Shown here in pieces: positions 28,417-38,361 of a stretch of 64,000 nt of DNA. Below the pieces are notes generated by a model, which ran no database searches, was not told the DNA's origin, and worked only from the letters and a program-made list of their open reading frames with translations. A program made the position numbers and the translations under genes. The first letter of the stretch is position 1; every line of letters starts with the position of its first letter. Source of the DNA: Neobacillus pocheonensis (lineage in GTDB: Bacteria; Bacillota; Bacilli; Bacillales; Cytobacillaceae); NCBI GenBank assembly GCA_023702235.1, contig JAMQCR010000001.1, positions 2,356,001 through 2,420,000 on the forward strand, given 5' to 3'.

Positions 28417-29430
28417 ATGTCCAAAAAGGGCTTTTTAATTCCATTATTAGCTTTAGTACCAGTTTTACTTTTAAGTGGCTGCGATCCCCATATGGTTGTT
28501 TTTGAACCTAAGGGTCCTGAAGCAAGACAAATTTTTCACTTGATTAACTGGTCATTAGTTTTCATGGCTCTAGTTGTTGTAGTGGTATTTGGTCTATTTG
28601 GTTATATTGTATGGAAATATCGCGCAACACCAGAAAATAAAGATTATGAGCCGCCTGAAGAGCATGGCAGCACGAAATTAGAAATTACTTGGACCGTTAT
28701 TCCAATACTTATTGTTATTGCTCTCACAATTCCTACTGTTAAAACGATCTACAGTCTCGAATCGGTACCAAAAGGCTATGAAAACAAAAAGCCTATTACC
28801 ATTAATGTTACTTCCGCTGACTGGAAATGGATCTTCAGTTATCCTGAGCAAGGAGTTGAAACGGTTAACTACCTTAACATCCCGGTTAATACACCGATAA
28901 AATTCAAGTTAACATCTGCTGGTACAATGAATTCATTTTGGATTCCTGAATTAGGCGGCCAAAAATATACCATGGCTAAAATGGAAACACAGTTGTATCT
29001 TGTAGCAGATCATACTGGTGAATTTACTGGTAAAAACACAAACTTTAACGGAAAAGGCTATGCCGATATGGATTTCACCGTTGAATCTCAATCCCCACAA
29101 GCATTTGCGAAATGGGTAAAGGATGTAAAAAGCAAGGCACCAAAGTTAACGGAAAAGAGCTATATCAACTTATTGAAACCATCCAACCTAGGAAGAGAAA
29201 CTTTTTCGAACACTCACCTAGCATGGATTGACAATGGCAGCATGAATTCAAAAACCTACACCTTCCCGGAATTATACAAAACCCATGATTATCCTGGTCA
29301 GATCTTTAAAGAGCCAGATAACCAAACACATACAATGAAAATGGATGGGCAGGCACAAGGAAAAACTATGGATATGAAAAACATGGATATGAGTGGTAAA
29401 TCAACTGGAGGTAAAACCAATGGGAATTAA
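28417..29430 (+). CDS. qoxA: Cytochrome aa3 quinol oxidase subunit II
   Basis: About 337 residues from ATG 28417 (AAGGAGAGG site); the frame from 28342 is too long. Lipoprotein signal with lipobox LSGC, then two transmembrane helices (about 40-62 and 88-108) and a cupredoxin domain. The CuA Cys-x3-Cys is absent (the loop reads GTMNSFWIPELGGQKYTMAK), which marks quinol rather than cytochrome c as donor. The C-terminus is a Met/Asp/Lys-rich tail. First gene of qoxABCD. Confidence 0.95.
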   Translation: MSKKGFLIPLLALVPVLLLSGCDPHMVVFEPKGPEARQIFHLINWSLVFMALVVVVVFGLFGYIVWKYRATPENKDYEPPEEHGSTKLEITWTVIPILIVIALTIPTVKTIYSLESVPKGYENKKPITINVTSADWKWIFSYPEQGVETVNYLNIPVNTPIKFKLTSAGTMNSFWIPELGGQKYTMAKMETQLYLVADHTGEFTGKNTNFNGKGYADMDFTVESQSPQAFAKWVKDVKSKAPKLTEKSYINLLKPSNLGRETFSNTHLAWIDNGSMNSKTYTFPELYKTHDYPGQIFKEPDNQTHTMKMDGQAQGKTMDMKNMDMSGKSTGGKTNGN

Positions 29431-31396
29431 ATGGGATCGGTTTTTTATTACTGGAGACCCTCTTATCTTAGGCTCACAAATCGCCATTCTTTTAACAATG
29501 ATTGGAATTGTTGTTGGAGTAACCCTTTTAAAAAAATGGAAGTGGCTTTGGTCAGAATGGTTTACAACGGTTGATCATAAACGAATTGGGATTATGTACA
29601 TTCTGGTTGGTGTTTTAATGTTTTTCCGCGGTGGTATTGACGGGTTATTAATGAAAGCCCAAACCGCGACACCGAATGAAAAGTTACTTGATGCACAGCA
29701 CTATAATGAAATTTTTACAACACATGGTGTTATTATGATTTTGTTCATGGCAATGCCATTCTTAATTGGTTTAATGAACGTAGTTGTACCACTACAAATT
29801 GGCGCACGTGATGTTGCCTTTCCACAATTGAACGCAGTCAGCTTTTGGCTAACATTTGCCGGGGCTATGTTATTTAATATTTCGTTTGTTATCGGTGGTT
29901 CACCTGATGCAGGCTGGACAGCCTACTTCCCTCTTGCCGGTAAAGAATTTACGCCGGGGATTGGGAATAACTTCTACGCCGTCGCGATTCAGATTGCCGG
30001 GATTGGTACCTTAATGACCGGAATCAACTTTATCGTTACTGTTTTAAAAATGAGAGCACCGGGCATGACACTTATGAAAATGCCAATGTTCACATGGACG
30101 TCTTTTATTGCTTCTGTTATCATTTGGGCATCATTCCCAATTTTCACAGTTGCCCTTGCATTGATGACCTTTGACCGTATCTTTGGCACTCACTTCTTTA
30201 CTGTCGGTGGTGACGGTAACCCAATGATGTGGGCAAACCTGTTCTGGCTTTGGGGCCATCCAGAGGTATATATTGTTGTTCTGCCAGCGTTTGGAATGTT
30301 TTCTGAGGTTATTGCGACATTCTCCCGTAAAATGCTGTACGGCTATAAATCAATGGTATTCTCGATCGTTGGAATTGCGTTTTTAAGTATGCTTGTATGG
30401 GTTCACCACTTCTTTACAATGGGTGCTGGTCCAGCAGTAAACTCTATTTTCTCGATCACAACGATGATGATTGCGATCCCGACTGGTGTCAAAATCTTTA
30501 ACTGGTTATTTACAATGCGAAAAGGACGAATTCAGTTTACAACTGCGATGATGTGGGCACTTGCATTCGTTCCTTGCTTTATCATTGGTGGGGTTACTGG
30601 GGTTATGTTAGCGATGGGTGCAGCGGATTATCAATATCACAACACCCTGTTCCTTGTGGCTCACTTCCACTATGTATTAATTCCTGGCGTAGTATTCGCA
30701 GTATTTGCTGGTCTTTACTACTGGTGGCCAAAAATGTTTGGACATATGCTAAACGAAAAACTTGGAAAACTTCATTTCTGGTTCTTTGTTATTGGTTTCA
30801 ATATGACTTTCATGCCAATGTTCTTCCTAGGTTTAAACGGTGCGGTTAGACGTTCATATACGTACTCTGCCGAAACTGGTTTTGGACCGTTAATGCTTGT
30901 TTCTGCCATTGGTGCAGGAATTCTGGCCATCGGCTTTGGCTTCTTATGTTACAACATTTACTGGAGCGCACGATATGCTGACCGTAATATTTCAAGTGAT
31001 CCATGGGATGCAAGAACACTTGAATGGGCAACAGCTTCACCAGTTCAGTTTTACAACTTTGCAAAAGTTCCTGAAGTGAAATCAATTGATGCTTTCTGGT
31101 ATATGAAGAAACATAATGAAGGATTAGAGTTAAACGAAGATGAACTTGAAGAAATTCACATGCCTAACAATTCCGGTCTTCCATTTGTTATGGCAGTAGT
31201 AATGGGTATTGCCGGCTTCTTCTTGATTTTCGAATGGAAAATTGCTGCTCTCGTAGCACTATTAGGCATCTTTGCTTGTTTGATTGCCCGTTCCTTCGAT
31301 ACTAAGGATGGATTCCATGTGCATATAGATGAAATTAAACGAACCGAGAAAGCATGGAGACAAGTAGATAAAGAGGTGAAAAATCATGTCAGCTAA
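29420..31396 (+). CDS. qoxB: Cytochrome aa3 quinol oxidase subunit I
   Basis: About 658 residues. Heme-copper oxidase subunit I with the heme a His in THGVIMILFMAMP, the CuB His and Tyr in LFWLWGHPEVYIVVLPAFG, the HH pair in WVHHFFTMG, and the heme a3/a His pair in FLVAHFHYVLIPG. It holds the reduction site and proton channels in the cytoplasmic membrane. ATG 29420 after GGAGG is preferred over GTG 29393; it overlaps qoxA by 11 bases. Confidence 0.97.
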   Translation: MGIKWDRFFITGDPLILGSQIAILLTMIGIVVGVTLLKKWKWLWSEWFTTVDHKRIGIMYILVGVLMFFRGGIDGLLMKAQTATPNEKLLDAQHYNEIFTTHGVIMILFMAMPFLIGLMNVVVPLQIGARDVAFPQLNAVSFWLTFAGAMLFNISFVIGGSPDAGWTAYFPLAGKEFTPGIGNNFYAVAIQIAGIGTLMTGINFIVTVLKMRAPGMTLMKMPMFTWTSFIASVIIWASFPIFTVALALMTFDRIFGTHFFTVGGDGNPMMWANLFWLWGHPEVYIVVLPAFGMFSEVIATFSRKMLYGYKSMVFSIVGIAFLSMLVWVHHFFTMGAGPAVNSIFSITTMMIAIPTGVKIFNWLFTMRKGRIQFTTAMMWALAFVPCFIIGGVTGVMLAMGAADYQYHNTLFLVAHFHYVLIPGVVFAVFAGLYYWWPKMFGHMLNEKLGKLHFWFFVIGFNMTFMPMFFLGLNGAVRRSYTYSAETGFGPLMLVSAIGAGILAIGFGFLCYNIYWSARYADRNISSDPWDARTLEWATASPVQFYNFAKVPEVKSIDAFWYMKKHNEGLELNEDELEEIHMPNNSGLPFVMAVVMGIAGFFLIFEWKIAALVALLGIFACLIARSFDTKDGFHVHIDEIKRTEKAWRQVDKEVKNHVS

Positions 31397-31988
31397 TGTG
31401 AATACAGCATTGCCACTTGAGTATCAAACAGAGCAAAGCAGGATGAATATCTTTGGTTTCTGGGTTTTCTTAGGTGCAGAGATCATTCTTTTTGCGACTC
31501 TTTTTGCAACTTATTCGGTTTTGAGCCACCGCTTTGCTGGTGGCGCTACCCCACATGACCTTTTCGAAATAAAAGGCGTTATGATTGAAACAATTCTTCT
31601 TTTAACAAGTAGTTTTACTTGCGGTTTAGCTATTTATGAAATGCATCGATACAACAAAAAGGGTGTTACTATGGATGGTAATTACTCTAGCGTTAGGCGC
31701 AGGCTTTGTAGGTATGGAGATTTCCGAATTTATCAAGTATGTTCACGACGGTGCCACTATGCAAACAAGTGCATTCCTCTCAGGCTTCTTTGTCCTATTA
31801 GGTACACACGGATTGCACGTAAGCATGGGGATTGGCTGGCCATCATGGTGATGATCCAGATTGCTAAGAAAGGCTTAACTCCAGTTACGGCACGAAAGGC
31901 TTTTATTATCGGCTTATATTGGCACTTCCTTGATGTTGTTTGGATCTTTATTTTCACATTTGTTTACTTAAAAGGGATGGTGTCTTAA
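31386..31988 (+). CDS. qoxC: Cytochrome aa3 quinol oxidase subunit III, locally frameshifted
   Basis: About 200 residues, five helices. The first 90 residues (MNIFGFWVFLGAEIILFATLF) and the last 45 are in one frame. The middle, about 31665-31840, reads correctly only in another frame (WMVITLALGAGFVGMEISEF, GTHGLHVSMGIGW). Two opposite indels explain this, near GGGTG 31661 and at GGCC 31838-31841. The nonsense stretch in the written frame (RRRLCRYGDF) is therefore not real. It overlaps qoxB and is followed directly by qoxD. Confidence 0.88.
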   Translation: MSANVNTALPLEYQTEQSRMNIFGFWVFLGAEIILFATLFATYSVLSHRFAGGATPHDLFEIKGVMIETILLLTSSFTCGLAIYEMHRYNKKGVTMDGNYSSVRRRLCRYGDFRIYQVCSRRCHYANKCIPLRLLCPIRYTRIARKHGDWLAIMVMIQIAKKGLTPVTARKAFIIGLYWHFLDVVWIFIFTFVYLKGMVS

Positions 31989-31989
31989 T

Positions 31990-32286
31990 ATGGAAAAACA
32001 TGCACACGGTACACCAAAGACACAGGTATTTGGTTTTGTCCTGTCGTTGGTCTTAACCTTTGCAGCACTTTTCGTTGCTTTAAAAACATCACTTTCATTT
32101 AACGTCATTATGTGGATCATTGGGATCCTTGCAATCATTCAAGCAGCTCTTCAACTCTTTATGTTCATGCACTTAAGAGACGGTGAAGATAGCAAAGCAC
32201 AAACGATTAACGTCCTTTACGGAGTGTTTATCGCAGTCGTTACGGTTGCAGGCTCCATTTGGGTAATGTCATTTGGTAATATGTAA
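31990..32286 (+). CDS. qoxD: Cytochrome aa3 quinol oxidase subunit IV
   Basis: 98 residues with three hydrophobic helices and the family motif LQLFMFMHLRDGEDSK between the second and third. It assists assembly of the oxidase. It starts one base after the qoxC stop. Confidence 0.93.
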   Translation: MEKHAHGTPKTQVFGFVLSLVLTFAALFVALKTSLSFNVIMWIIGILAIIQAALQLFMFMHLRDGEDSKAQTINVLYGVFIAVVTVAGSIWVMSFGNM

Positions 32287-32290
32287 TATC

Positions 32291-32329
32291 AAAAAAGCCA
32301 GTCTCTTTTTAAGATGACTGGCTTTTTTT
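32291..32329 (+). terminator. Terminator of the qox operon
   Basis: A 13-base stem (AAAAAAGCCAGTC/GACTGGCTTTTTT), 12-base loop, T-run. Confidence 0.93.
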
Positions 32330-32420
32330 GACTTTAAAAATACTTTTTCATGATTAATCCCACACCTTTTTGGAAACATTAATTAATTGATGAAAACACA
32401 CAAGAAGGATGTAGAATATC

Positions 32421-33541
32421 ATGATGCTGAAAATTTATACCTTACGACAAACTACTTTTTATCTTCTATTCAGTATGCTTGGCGGCTTATTCTTTCATTT
32501 TCCGGTATTCCGATTGCATGGATGATGGGGAGTCTATTATTTGCAGCAGTTCTGTCCTCCCTGCCTATAAAATGGCACGAGAGTCAAATAAAGAAAAATG
32601 GCATTCATCCTCATTGGCGCCAAATAGGGCAAGCTATATTAGGAATTGAGTTAGGGCGAAGCTTTAGTGTCTCGATTATGGACACTTTTGGGGATTACTT
32701 TTTCATTATTATTGTCATGGTCATTTCATCGATTGCGTTTGCGTTTCTTTCGGGGATCTTGGTATGGCGTTTTAGTAAAGCAAATATGATGACCAGCCTT
32801 TTTGGCACAACACCTGGAGGAATTTCGGCAATGCCTACGATTGCCGAAGAAGTAGGTGCAAATGCCTTCGTCGTCAGTATTATTCAAACGCTTCGTATTT
32901 TATTGGTTGTCGGTGTTATCCCTTTTGTCGCAGGAACACTTACTACTAGAACGACAGCAATGGCTTTAGAGAGCCATCAAGGCTCCTTTTCAATCGAGTC
33001 ATTGTTTTTTACCGGATGCCTCATTATAGGGGCACTGGCTGGAGCGTTTGTCAGCAAATTAATAAAGATGCCTGCCCCGTGGCTTGTGGGGAGCATGCTG
33101 GGCGCAGCGATGGTTCAATTGCTTTTCCCTGTTTTGTTTGGACACGCCGGTGCTACTTTCTGGCCCCATGTACTGATCATCTTTGCTCAGGTTTTGATTG
33201 GAAGCAGCATTGGTTCACGGGTAAATAAGAATATGTTCAAAGGCTTAGGCAGAATCGTTACCGTTGGATTACTAAGCTCCCTATTTCTAGTGATCTCTAT
33301 GCTCCTCTGTTCCTATCTGATCTCTATTATGACACGGATTCCACTCGTCACCTGCATTCTTGCCTTCGCGCCCGGAGGAGTGGCAGAGATGGCAACCGCA
33401 GCGCTTGCTCTTCGTGCAGATTCTACTTTTGTTGTAGCAGTACAATCATTAAGGTTAATAACCATTTTGCTCCTGTTACCACCAATATTCCGTTTCTTAA
33501 ATAACCGTGAACCGGTTCATTCGATACAAATTAGAAAATAA
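32421..33541 (+). CDS. AbrB-type membrane protein (AmoA-like, PF05145 family), frameshifted near start
   Basis: About 373 residues and about ten hydrophobic helices in two homologous halves, each opening with a GIPIAWMMGSLL/MPAPWLVGSMLGA-type signature. TPGGISAMPTIAEE and APGGVAEMATAALAL are the paired family motifs. As written, the frame opens at 32387 with a hydrophilic stretch unlike the family. The frame from ATG 32421 gives a normal hydrophobic start (MLKIYTLRQTTFYLLFSMLG). It joins at GGCGGC 32481-32486 if that is a misread GGCC (MLGLILSFSGIP). Databases call these AbrB-family regulators, but they are integral membrane proteins, perhaps transporters. Confidence 0.8.
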
Positions 33542-33577
33542 AAAAAGAAAGAGACTTTTACGTTTCTTTCTTTTCCA
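33541..33577. terminator. Weak A/T-rich bidirectional terminator
   Basis: An AAAGAAAG/CTTTCTTT stem between convergent genes, with A- and T-runs on both sides. Only A/T and few G/C pairs, so tentative. Confidence 0.5.
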
Positions 33578-33580
33578 TGT

Positions 33581-34282
33581 TCATTTCCGTTTACTTTTCT
33601 TTTTACTTCTCACTAATTGATAACCAATAAAGGAGATATATAAGGGTATCGCTACATAAATAAAATAGGGAAATCTGTGGTGCTCTTTCCGAAAGACAAT
33701 ATAAATGGCATATCCTAAAAAGGCGGTTATAATGATCCCGTATTTAGGAAGCGGAATTTCTTTAAGACTTGGAATTTTCACTTTACTAACCATTAAAAAA
33801 CAAATAACAAAAAAGGCAATCGGAAGGATGTCATGAGGCATTTTACCATGAAACAAGGTTAAAAGTGTTAACACTCCTCCCCCAGCAGTTATAGGGACGC
33901 CCGTAAAATAATGAAGCGATGATTTCACAGCATTAATGTTGAATCGAGCTAGACGATAAGCACCGAATAATGGAAATAGACCAGCAATGGCCATTCCAGC
34001 TATCCCAAATCTAGAAAAATAAGAATAATACGCCATCATGGCAGGAGCTACACCAAAAGTGACGATATCCGCAAGTGAATCCAGTTCTTTCCCCAAATCA
34101 CTTTCCACCTGTAGCATCCTGGCAATCCGCCCATCCATGCTATCGAGCATCATCCCAATCAAAATGAGAATGGCGGCATTCTTGTAATCCCCTATTGCAG
34201 AATACATCACCGACAGAAATCCAAAAAATAAGTTTAAGAGCGTAAAAAGATTAGGAATACTGTTCTTTATAATATGTATCAC
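33581..34282 (-). CDS. pssA: CDP-diacylglycerol-serine O-phosphatidyltransferase
   Basis: 233 residues, about six hydrophobic helices. The CDP-alcohol phosphotransferase motif is complete: DSMDGRIARMLQVESDLGKELDSLAD (D-x2-DG-x2-AR...G-x3-D-x3-D) near residues 47-72. It makes phosphatidylserine, the precursor of phosphatidylethanolamine. The GTG start at 34282 directly abuts GGAG, an awkward spacing, so the true start may be slightly different. No psd gene is adjacent; a PAP2 phosphatase lies upstream on the same strand. Confidence 0.93.
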   Translation of the reverse strand: MIHIIKNSIPNLFTLLNLFFGFLSVMYSAIGDYKNAAILILIGMMLDSMDGRIARMLQVESDLGKELDSLADIVTFGVAPAMMAYYSYFSRFGIAGMAIAGLFPLFGAYRLARFNINAVKSSLHYFTGVPITAGGGVLTLLTLFHGKMPHDILPIAFFVICFLMVSKVKIPSLKEIPLPKYGIIITAFLGYAIYIVFRKEHHRFPYFIYVAIPLYISFIGYQLVRSKKKSKRK

Positions 34283-34299
34283 TCCAATTTCCCATTGGC

Positions 34300-34331
34300 A
34301 GTTCGTTCAGTTTTTTTAAAAGGAACGAACT
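34300..34331 (-). repeat. Hairpin between the PAP2 gene and pssA
   Basis: Perfect 9-base arms AGTTCGTTC/GAACGAACT around a 14-base A-rich loop. No T-run follows on the minus strand, so it is not a clear terminator; mRNA processing or stability is possible. Confidence 0.4.
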
Positions 34332-34332
34332 A

Positions 34333-34995
34333 TCATTCGCCATGTTTATATTTCTTATTATACCGTTTTTCTTTATAAAACTGAAAAACCCAAATGTCCG
34401 TCGCCAACCAGAATCCACTTGCAAAATACCCGCCTATGATATCGCTTGGATAATGGACTCCCAGATAAATCCTGCTTATCCCGATCGCGAGAATCATGAC
34501 AATGCTTATGAAAATTAACAGGCTTCGACCACCCTTGTTTGGGATATGTCGCCAAAGCAAGAAAGAAATTATACCATAAACGGTAAAGGCATTCATAGCA
34601 TGCCCGCTTGGAAAACTGAAACCTGAAATATCAATTAACCTATGTAGGTCAGGACGGATCCGACGAAAAGTATCTTTTAAAACCAGATTAATGACAGCTG
34701 AACCCATAATAGCAGCAATAAATAAGATTAATTCTATTCGATGATGTAATACTTTATAAAGAAAAAGCATGAGAATCAAACTTAGGATGATGACAAATGT
34801 TCCAGAGCCGATAAAGGTAAAAAATTTCATCACTGTAGTTAGAGTTGGTGATTCCAATCCTTGAATTTTGGCTATTACGAAGTTATCAAAACGTATAATT
34901 TTCTGATCACTGATAAGCAAAGATATTAAACTGAATCCTATCATGCAAATAAGACTTATAATAAAGGCAATTATTAATTGTAATTTTAAATTCAT
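34333..34995 (-). CDS. PAP2-family membrane phosphatase
   Basis: 220 residues, about six hydrophobic helices. The three phosphatase motifs are in order: KDTFRRIRPD (KxxxxxxRP), PSGHAM, and SRIYLGVHYPSD. It dephosphorylates phosphatidic acid, phosphatidylglycerol phosphate or undecaprenyl diphosphate on the outer face of the membrane; which one cannot be told. ATG follows GAAAGGG. Confidence 0.9.
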   Translation of the reverse strand: MNLKLQLIIAFIISLICMIGFSLISLLISDQKIIRFDNFVIAKIQGLESPTLTTVMKFFTFIGSGTFVIILSLILMLFLYKVLHHRIELILFIAAIMGSAVINLVLKDTFRRIRPDLHRLIDISGFSFPSGHAMNAFTVYGIISFLLWRHIPNKGGRSLLIFISIVMILAIGISRIYLGVHYPSDIIGGYFASGFWLATDIWVFQFYKEKRYNKKYKHGE

Positions 34996-35104
34996 TTACA
35001 AAACCCTTTCAAGCTGAAGATTATTAGTCCTTATAAAACTTACCATAAAATCACAGGATAAAACAAAAAATAGGAAAATTCATAAACCATTGACAAACCA
35101 TAAA

Positions 35105-35137
35105 AGCGGCTGACATTAAAGCAAAGTGTCAGCCGCT
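35105..35137 (-). terminator. Terminator of the ykoS-like/GT2/GtrA operon
   Basis: Perfect 11-base stem AGCGGCTGACA/TGTCAGCCGCT, 11-base loop, then TTTTATGGTTTG on the minus strand. Confidence 0.88.
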
Positions 35138-35157
35138 ACTAGTTTTGTCTTAGTAAT

Positions 35158-35589
35158 TTACTTTGAGTCTGTACTAATTACTGCGCCAGTCTTTTTGGAA
35201 AATACAAACCATTTTTGACCAAGATAATTCAATACCGTATAAAGCCCGGTTCCTACGAGTACTGATAGGTCTGTTTTGATCGAAGTATGAAAGAACTGAT
35301 TATCCTTTAGTACCGATACCACTATATTTCTTGCAAGATCATAGGAAATAAAGTAACAGCATAGGATGACAGCAATAAAGCGAATCGCACTTTTAGCCAC
35401 GGAACCTTCGCTTTTAAACGTAAAACTTTTATTTAAAAAGAAACTTACAATTGCTCCAACTGAATTTCCAAGGAATGTGGATATCCAATAGGACAAATGA
35501 GCGGCATGCAATAGAATATACATCACTGACAACCCAACAATCGTATTGGCTATCCCTACGATAATAAAGCGAACAAAAGAATTTTTCAT
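35158..35589 (-). CDS. GtrA/GtcA-family membrane protein, putative lipid-sugar flippase
   Basis: 143 residues, four helices, with FIIVGIANTIVGLSVMYILLH and the family motif SFFLNKSFTFKSEG. GtrA/GtcA proteins are thought to move undecaprenyl-phosphate sugars across the membrane. Two bases separate it from the upstream GT2 gene. Together with the YkoS-like protein it completes a three-component glycosylation set. Confidence 0.88.
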   Translation of the reverse strand: MKNSFVRFIIVGIANTIVGLSVMYILLHAAHLSYWISTFLGNSVGAIVSFFLNKSFTFKSEGSVAKSAIRFIAVILCCYFISYDLARNIVVSVLKDNQFFHTSIKTDLSVLVGTGLYTVLNYLGQKWFVFSKKTGAVISTDSK

Positions 35590-35591
35590 AC

Positions 35592-36590
35592 CTACCTCTG
35601 TTGGAGGACTGCTTCTTTTTGAAGCTGTTCCTTGGAAAGAACTGAGTATAAATCTTTTTCAATCGAATATCTTGGACGTCTTTTTACTTCTTGATAGATT
35701 TTTCCGATATACTCTCCAATAATACCAATTCCCATTAGTTGCAATCCTCCCACAAACCAGATAGAAATAATCATTGATGTCCATCCTGAGGCTGTATGAC
35801 CTAATAATTCCTGGGTAAGGGCATACCCGCCTGCAATCAGACTGAATACCATAGAAAGGAATCCGATCAAGGTGACCAATCGGATGGGAGCAACACTAAA
35901 AGAGGTAATTCCATCAAAAGCAAATGCAAGCATCTTTTTTAAAGGATACTTGGATTCTCCTGCGAATCTTTCTTTTCGATCATAATACACATTTGTTGAC
36001 TTAAATCCAACAAGAGGAACAAGACCTCGGAGAAATAAATTAGTTTCTTGATATTTAAATAGTTCTTCAAGAGCGCGTTTACTCATAAGCCGAAAATCTG
36101 CATGATTCGGAACTAGTTTAATTCCAATTTTTCCCATAAAACGATAGAAACCTAAAGCTGTTGTCCGTTTAAATACAGTATCCGTTTCCCGACTGCCTCT
36201 AACACCGTAAACAATATCAAATCCTTCCCAATACTTTTCAATAAAAGAAGGAATAACATTTATGTCATCTTGCAGGTCAGCATCAATCGAAATCACACAA
36301 TCTGATTGCTTAGCCGCAGTTTCGAGTCCTGCAATAAGTGCATTTTGATGACCAACATTTTTTGCAAGCTTCAATCCTTTGACAAAAGGACTCTTTTCAC
36401 ATTCTGTCTCAATGATATCCCATGTCCGGTCCTTACTGCCATCATCTACAAATATTATATTACTCTCCTTGGAAATGAGCGCATCATCGATTATATTTTT
36501 TAATAGGTTTGATAATTGGCTTGAGGTCTCTAGTAATACGTCTTCTTCATTGAAGCATGGAACTACAATGGTTAATACAGGTTTATTCAT
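35592..36590 (-). CDS. GT2 glycosyltransferase (undecaprenyl-phosphate sugar synthase type)
   Basis: About 332 residues. GT-A domain with LTIVVPCFNEEDVL, FVDDGSKDRT, and the metal-binding DxD in VISIDADLQDD. Two C-terminal helices (about 225-290) are followed by IGEYIGKIYQEVKRRPRY. This is the CsbB/YkoT/DPM1-like architecture that loads a sugar on undecaprenyl phosphate at the inner face. ATG 36590 after AAAGGAG is preferred over 36611. Confidence 0.92.
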   Translation of the reverse strand: MNKPVLTIVVPCFNEEDVLLETSSQLSNLLKNIIDDALISKESNIIFVDDGSKDRTWDIIETECEKSPFVKGLKLAKNVGHQNALIAGLETAAKQSDCVISIDADLQDDINVIPSFIEKYWEGFDIVYGVRGSRETDTVFKRTTALGFYRFMGKIGIKLVPNHADFRLMSKRALEELFKYQETNLFLRGLVPLVGFKSTNVYYDRKERFAGESKYPLKKMLAFAFDGITSFSVAPIRLVTLIGFLSMVFSLIAGGYALTQELLGHTASGWTSMIISIWFVGGLQLMGIGIIGEYIGKIYQEVKRRPRYSIEKDLYSVLSKEQLQKEAVLQQR

Positions 36591-36612
36591 ACGGAATGAC
36601 TCCTTTAACATG

Positions 36613-38301
36613 TTATTTTACTTGGTAAAGGTAAACTCTCCAGGCAGAATCTTTTTGGTCGAAAGCCTTTTTAAATTGCAGTCCATTTTCCTCGGCATTC
36701 ATAATTGGCACGCTAGAGAAGATATATTGTCCACCCATACTTTTAAATACCTTCGTATTTAGTTGTAAATGTCGAATCTTTTTCTTTGAAGTCTTTTTGA
36801 TCTCATAATTTTTTCCTAGTTCGGCGACAAAAATATAGCATCTCCCGCCCCATTGATCAAAATACTGCTTCAATGTAGGGCTCTTGTCCAATTCCTTTGC
36901 GATGATTTTTCTAAACTCATGTTTATAGGATAATGGATAGAAATTATTGTACGTATCCAAAGTGTAAAACCCATTATATTGAGCAATGTCAGGATGTAAA
37001 CCAATGCTCGCTACCCGATAACTACTTTGCGGTTTACCGATGTAGTGTTCAATTTCACTAAATTGCTTCGTAGCAAAAAATTGCTTAAAAGTCGGTGTCC
37101 CTGCTTCTCGATAATATATTTCGTTATTTGCAATTAAAACTACAAACAATTGAGCAATTAGGCATAATTTAACAAGATACTTCCAGCCTTTTCCCCTTCG
37201 CCAAAGAATGTAGGAACCGACTGCAAACATCAAATAGATAATTAATGGCCTAAGAAAATGAAAGCGCGAAAAGTTAAATGTATTTAGTAGGGAAATATGT
37301 TCTTTTATTGGCACCCAGCCTTTATAGAACCAAAATGCATACCAGACAGATAGAACAAAATTTAAGATAAATAAATATAGGTATCTTTTTTCGAGCTGTC
37401 CCTTTTTCTTATAGTTCATAGCCAAAATGACGATAAAGGATAGTGGGACGATGACGTCTGTGTGCAGAGTCATTACGTGAGTATGACCGTTGAAATAATT
37501 ATTAAACACTAATTTAACCGTACTCCAAAATCCAAGAGTCGATTCGAAAAACTCATCCCTGTTTGTCGCTGCTTGTGGAAATACTAAAGAGTAAACAAGA
37601 CGATATTCAATTAATAGGAAAACAAGGGCCATTATGGCAATACTGCCCAAGAAAACCCAATTGTATTTCTTTTTAACTAGTAGATCACGTAACCACAAAA
37701 CTCCCATTGCAACTAGAAAGAAGAAAAAGCCTAATACAAAGCTTGAATAAAGGGGAAGTAAAATGAGTGTTACCCACTCTTTCCATTTATATTTTCCTTC
37801 CCTAATATTCAAAAAAGCCCAAAGTGCAAGCGGCATTCCCAGTGTACTTAACATCCCTGACGGCCAAAAAGGGGTTAGAGCAAAAGCTAGTGAGACCCAT
37901 ACTCGAATAGGGTATGCCTCATCAGATTTAACAAAGTGATTCTTTAAGAGCAAGTACATACCTAAAAAGGCAAAAATTCTCGTGATTGTTTGGCTTATTG
38001 AAAAAGCTAGCATAGGCGGCAATAGATTATATAGCCACTGAATCCCACTAAATTCAGTTCCAAATGCATTGCGCGGCAGTCCGTTAATGATTTGTGGGAT
38101 AACACTATTTACACTGCCAAATAATTGACCGCTATCCTTTAACACTTTATACCAAGCAATGTTCGAATCAAGATTATCGTGTACCCGAATATGGGCATTT
38201 TCCCCAAGGATAAAAAGTGGGGAAACAAAAATAACCAATAAAATTGATGCGAAGCATAAATGTTTTTTTTCGTTCGTCCAAGATTTCCAGAAATGATTCA
38301 T
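36613..38301 (-). CDS. YkoS-like polytopic membrane protein (DUF6044 type), copy 1
   Basis: 562 residues, about 12 helices, then a soluble extracytoplasmic C-terminal region (residues about 400-562). The conserved core reads IGLHPDIAQYNGFYTLDTYNNFYP and WGGRCYIFVAELG. By context and topology it is a GT-C-like transferase that would use the lipid-linked sugar made by the next two genes (GT2, GtrA). In Bacillus subtilis ykoS sits beside the GT2 gene ykoT. A paralogue lies at 43609-45302. The acceptor is unknown. No strong ribosome binding site precedes the ATG. Confidence 0.75.
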   Translation of the reverse strand: MNHFWKSWTNEKKHLCFASILLVIFVSPLFILGENAHIRVHDNLDSNIAWYKVLKDSGQLFGSVNSVIPQIINGLPRNAFGTEFSGIQWLYNLLPPMLAFSISQTITRIFAFLGMYLLLKNHFVKSDEAYPIRVWVSLAFALTPFWPSGMLSTLGMPLALWAFLNIREGKYKWKEWVTLILLPLYSSFVLGFFFFLVAMGVLWLRDLLVKKKYNWVFLGSIAIMALVFLLIEYRLVYSLVFPQAATNRDEFFESTLGFWSTVKLVFNNYFNGHTHVMTLHTDVIVPLSFIVILAMNYKKKGQLEKRYLYLFILNFVLSVWYAFWFYKGWVPIKEHISLLNTFNFSRFHFLRPLIIYLMFAVGSYILWRRGKGWKYLVKLCLIAQLFVVLIANNEIYYREAGTPTFKQFFATKQFSEIEHYIGKPQSSYRVASIGLHPDIAQYNGFYTLDTYNNFYPLSYKHEFRKIIAKELDKSPTLKQYFDQWGGRCYIFVAELGKNYEIKKTSKKKIRHLQLNTKVFKSMGGQYIFSSVPIMNAEENGLQFKKAFDQKDSAWRVYLYQVK

Positions 38302-38361
38302 TTGTACACCACACGATAACTTTAAATTTGCTAAGGAAATATTTATCTACAAACAATTGAT

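Noticed and set aside
32387..32480. Hydrophilic N-terminus of the AbrB-type membrane protein
   Set aside because: It is read in the wrong frame; the alternative frame from ATG 32421 gives the expected hydrophobic start.
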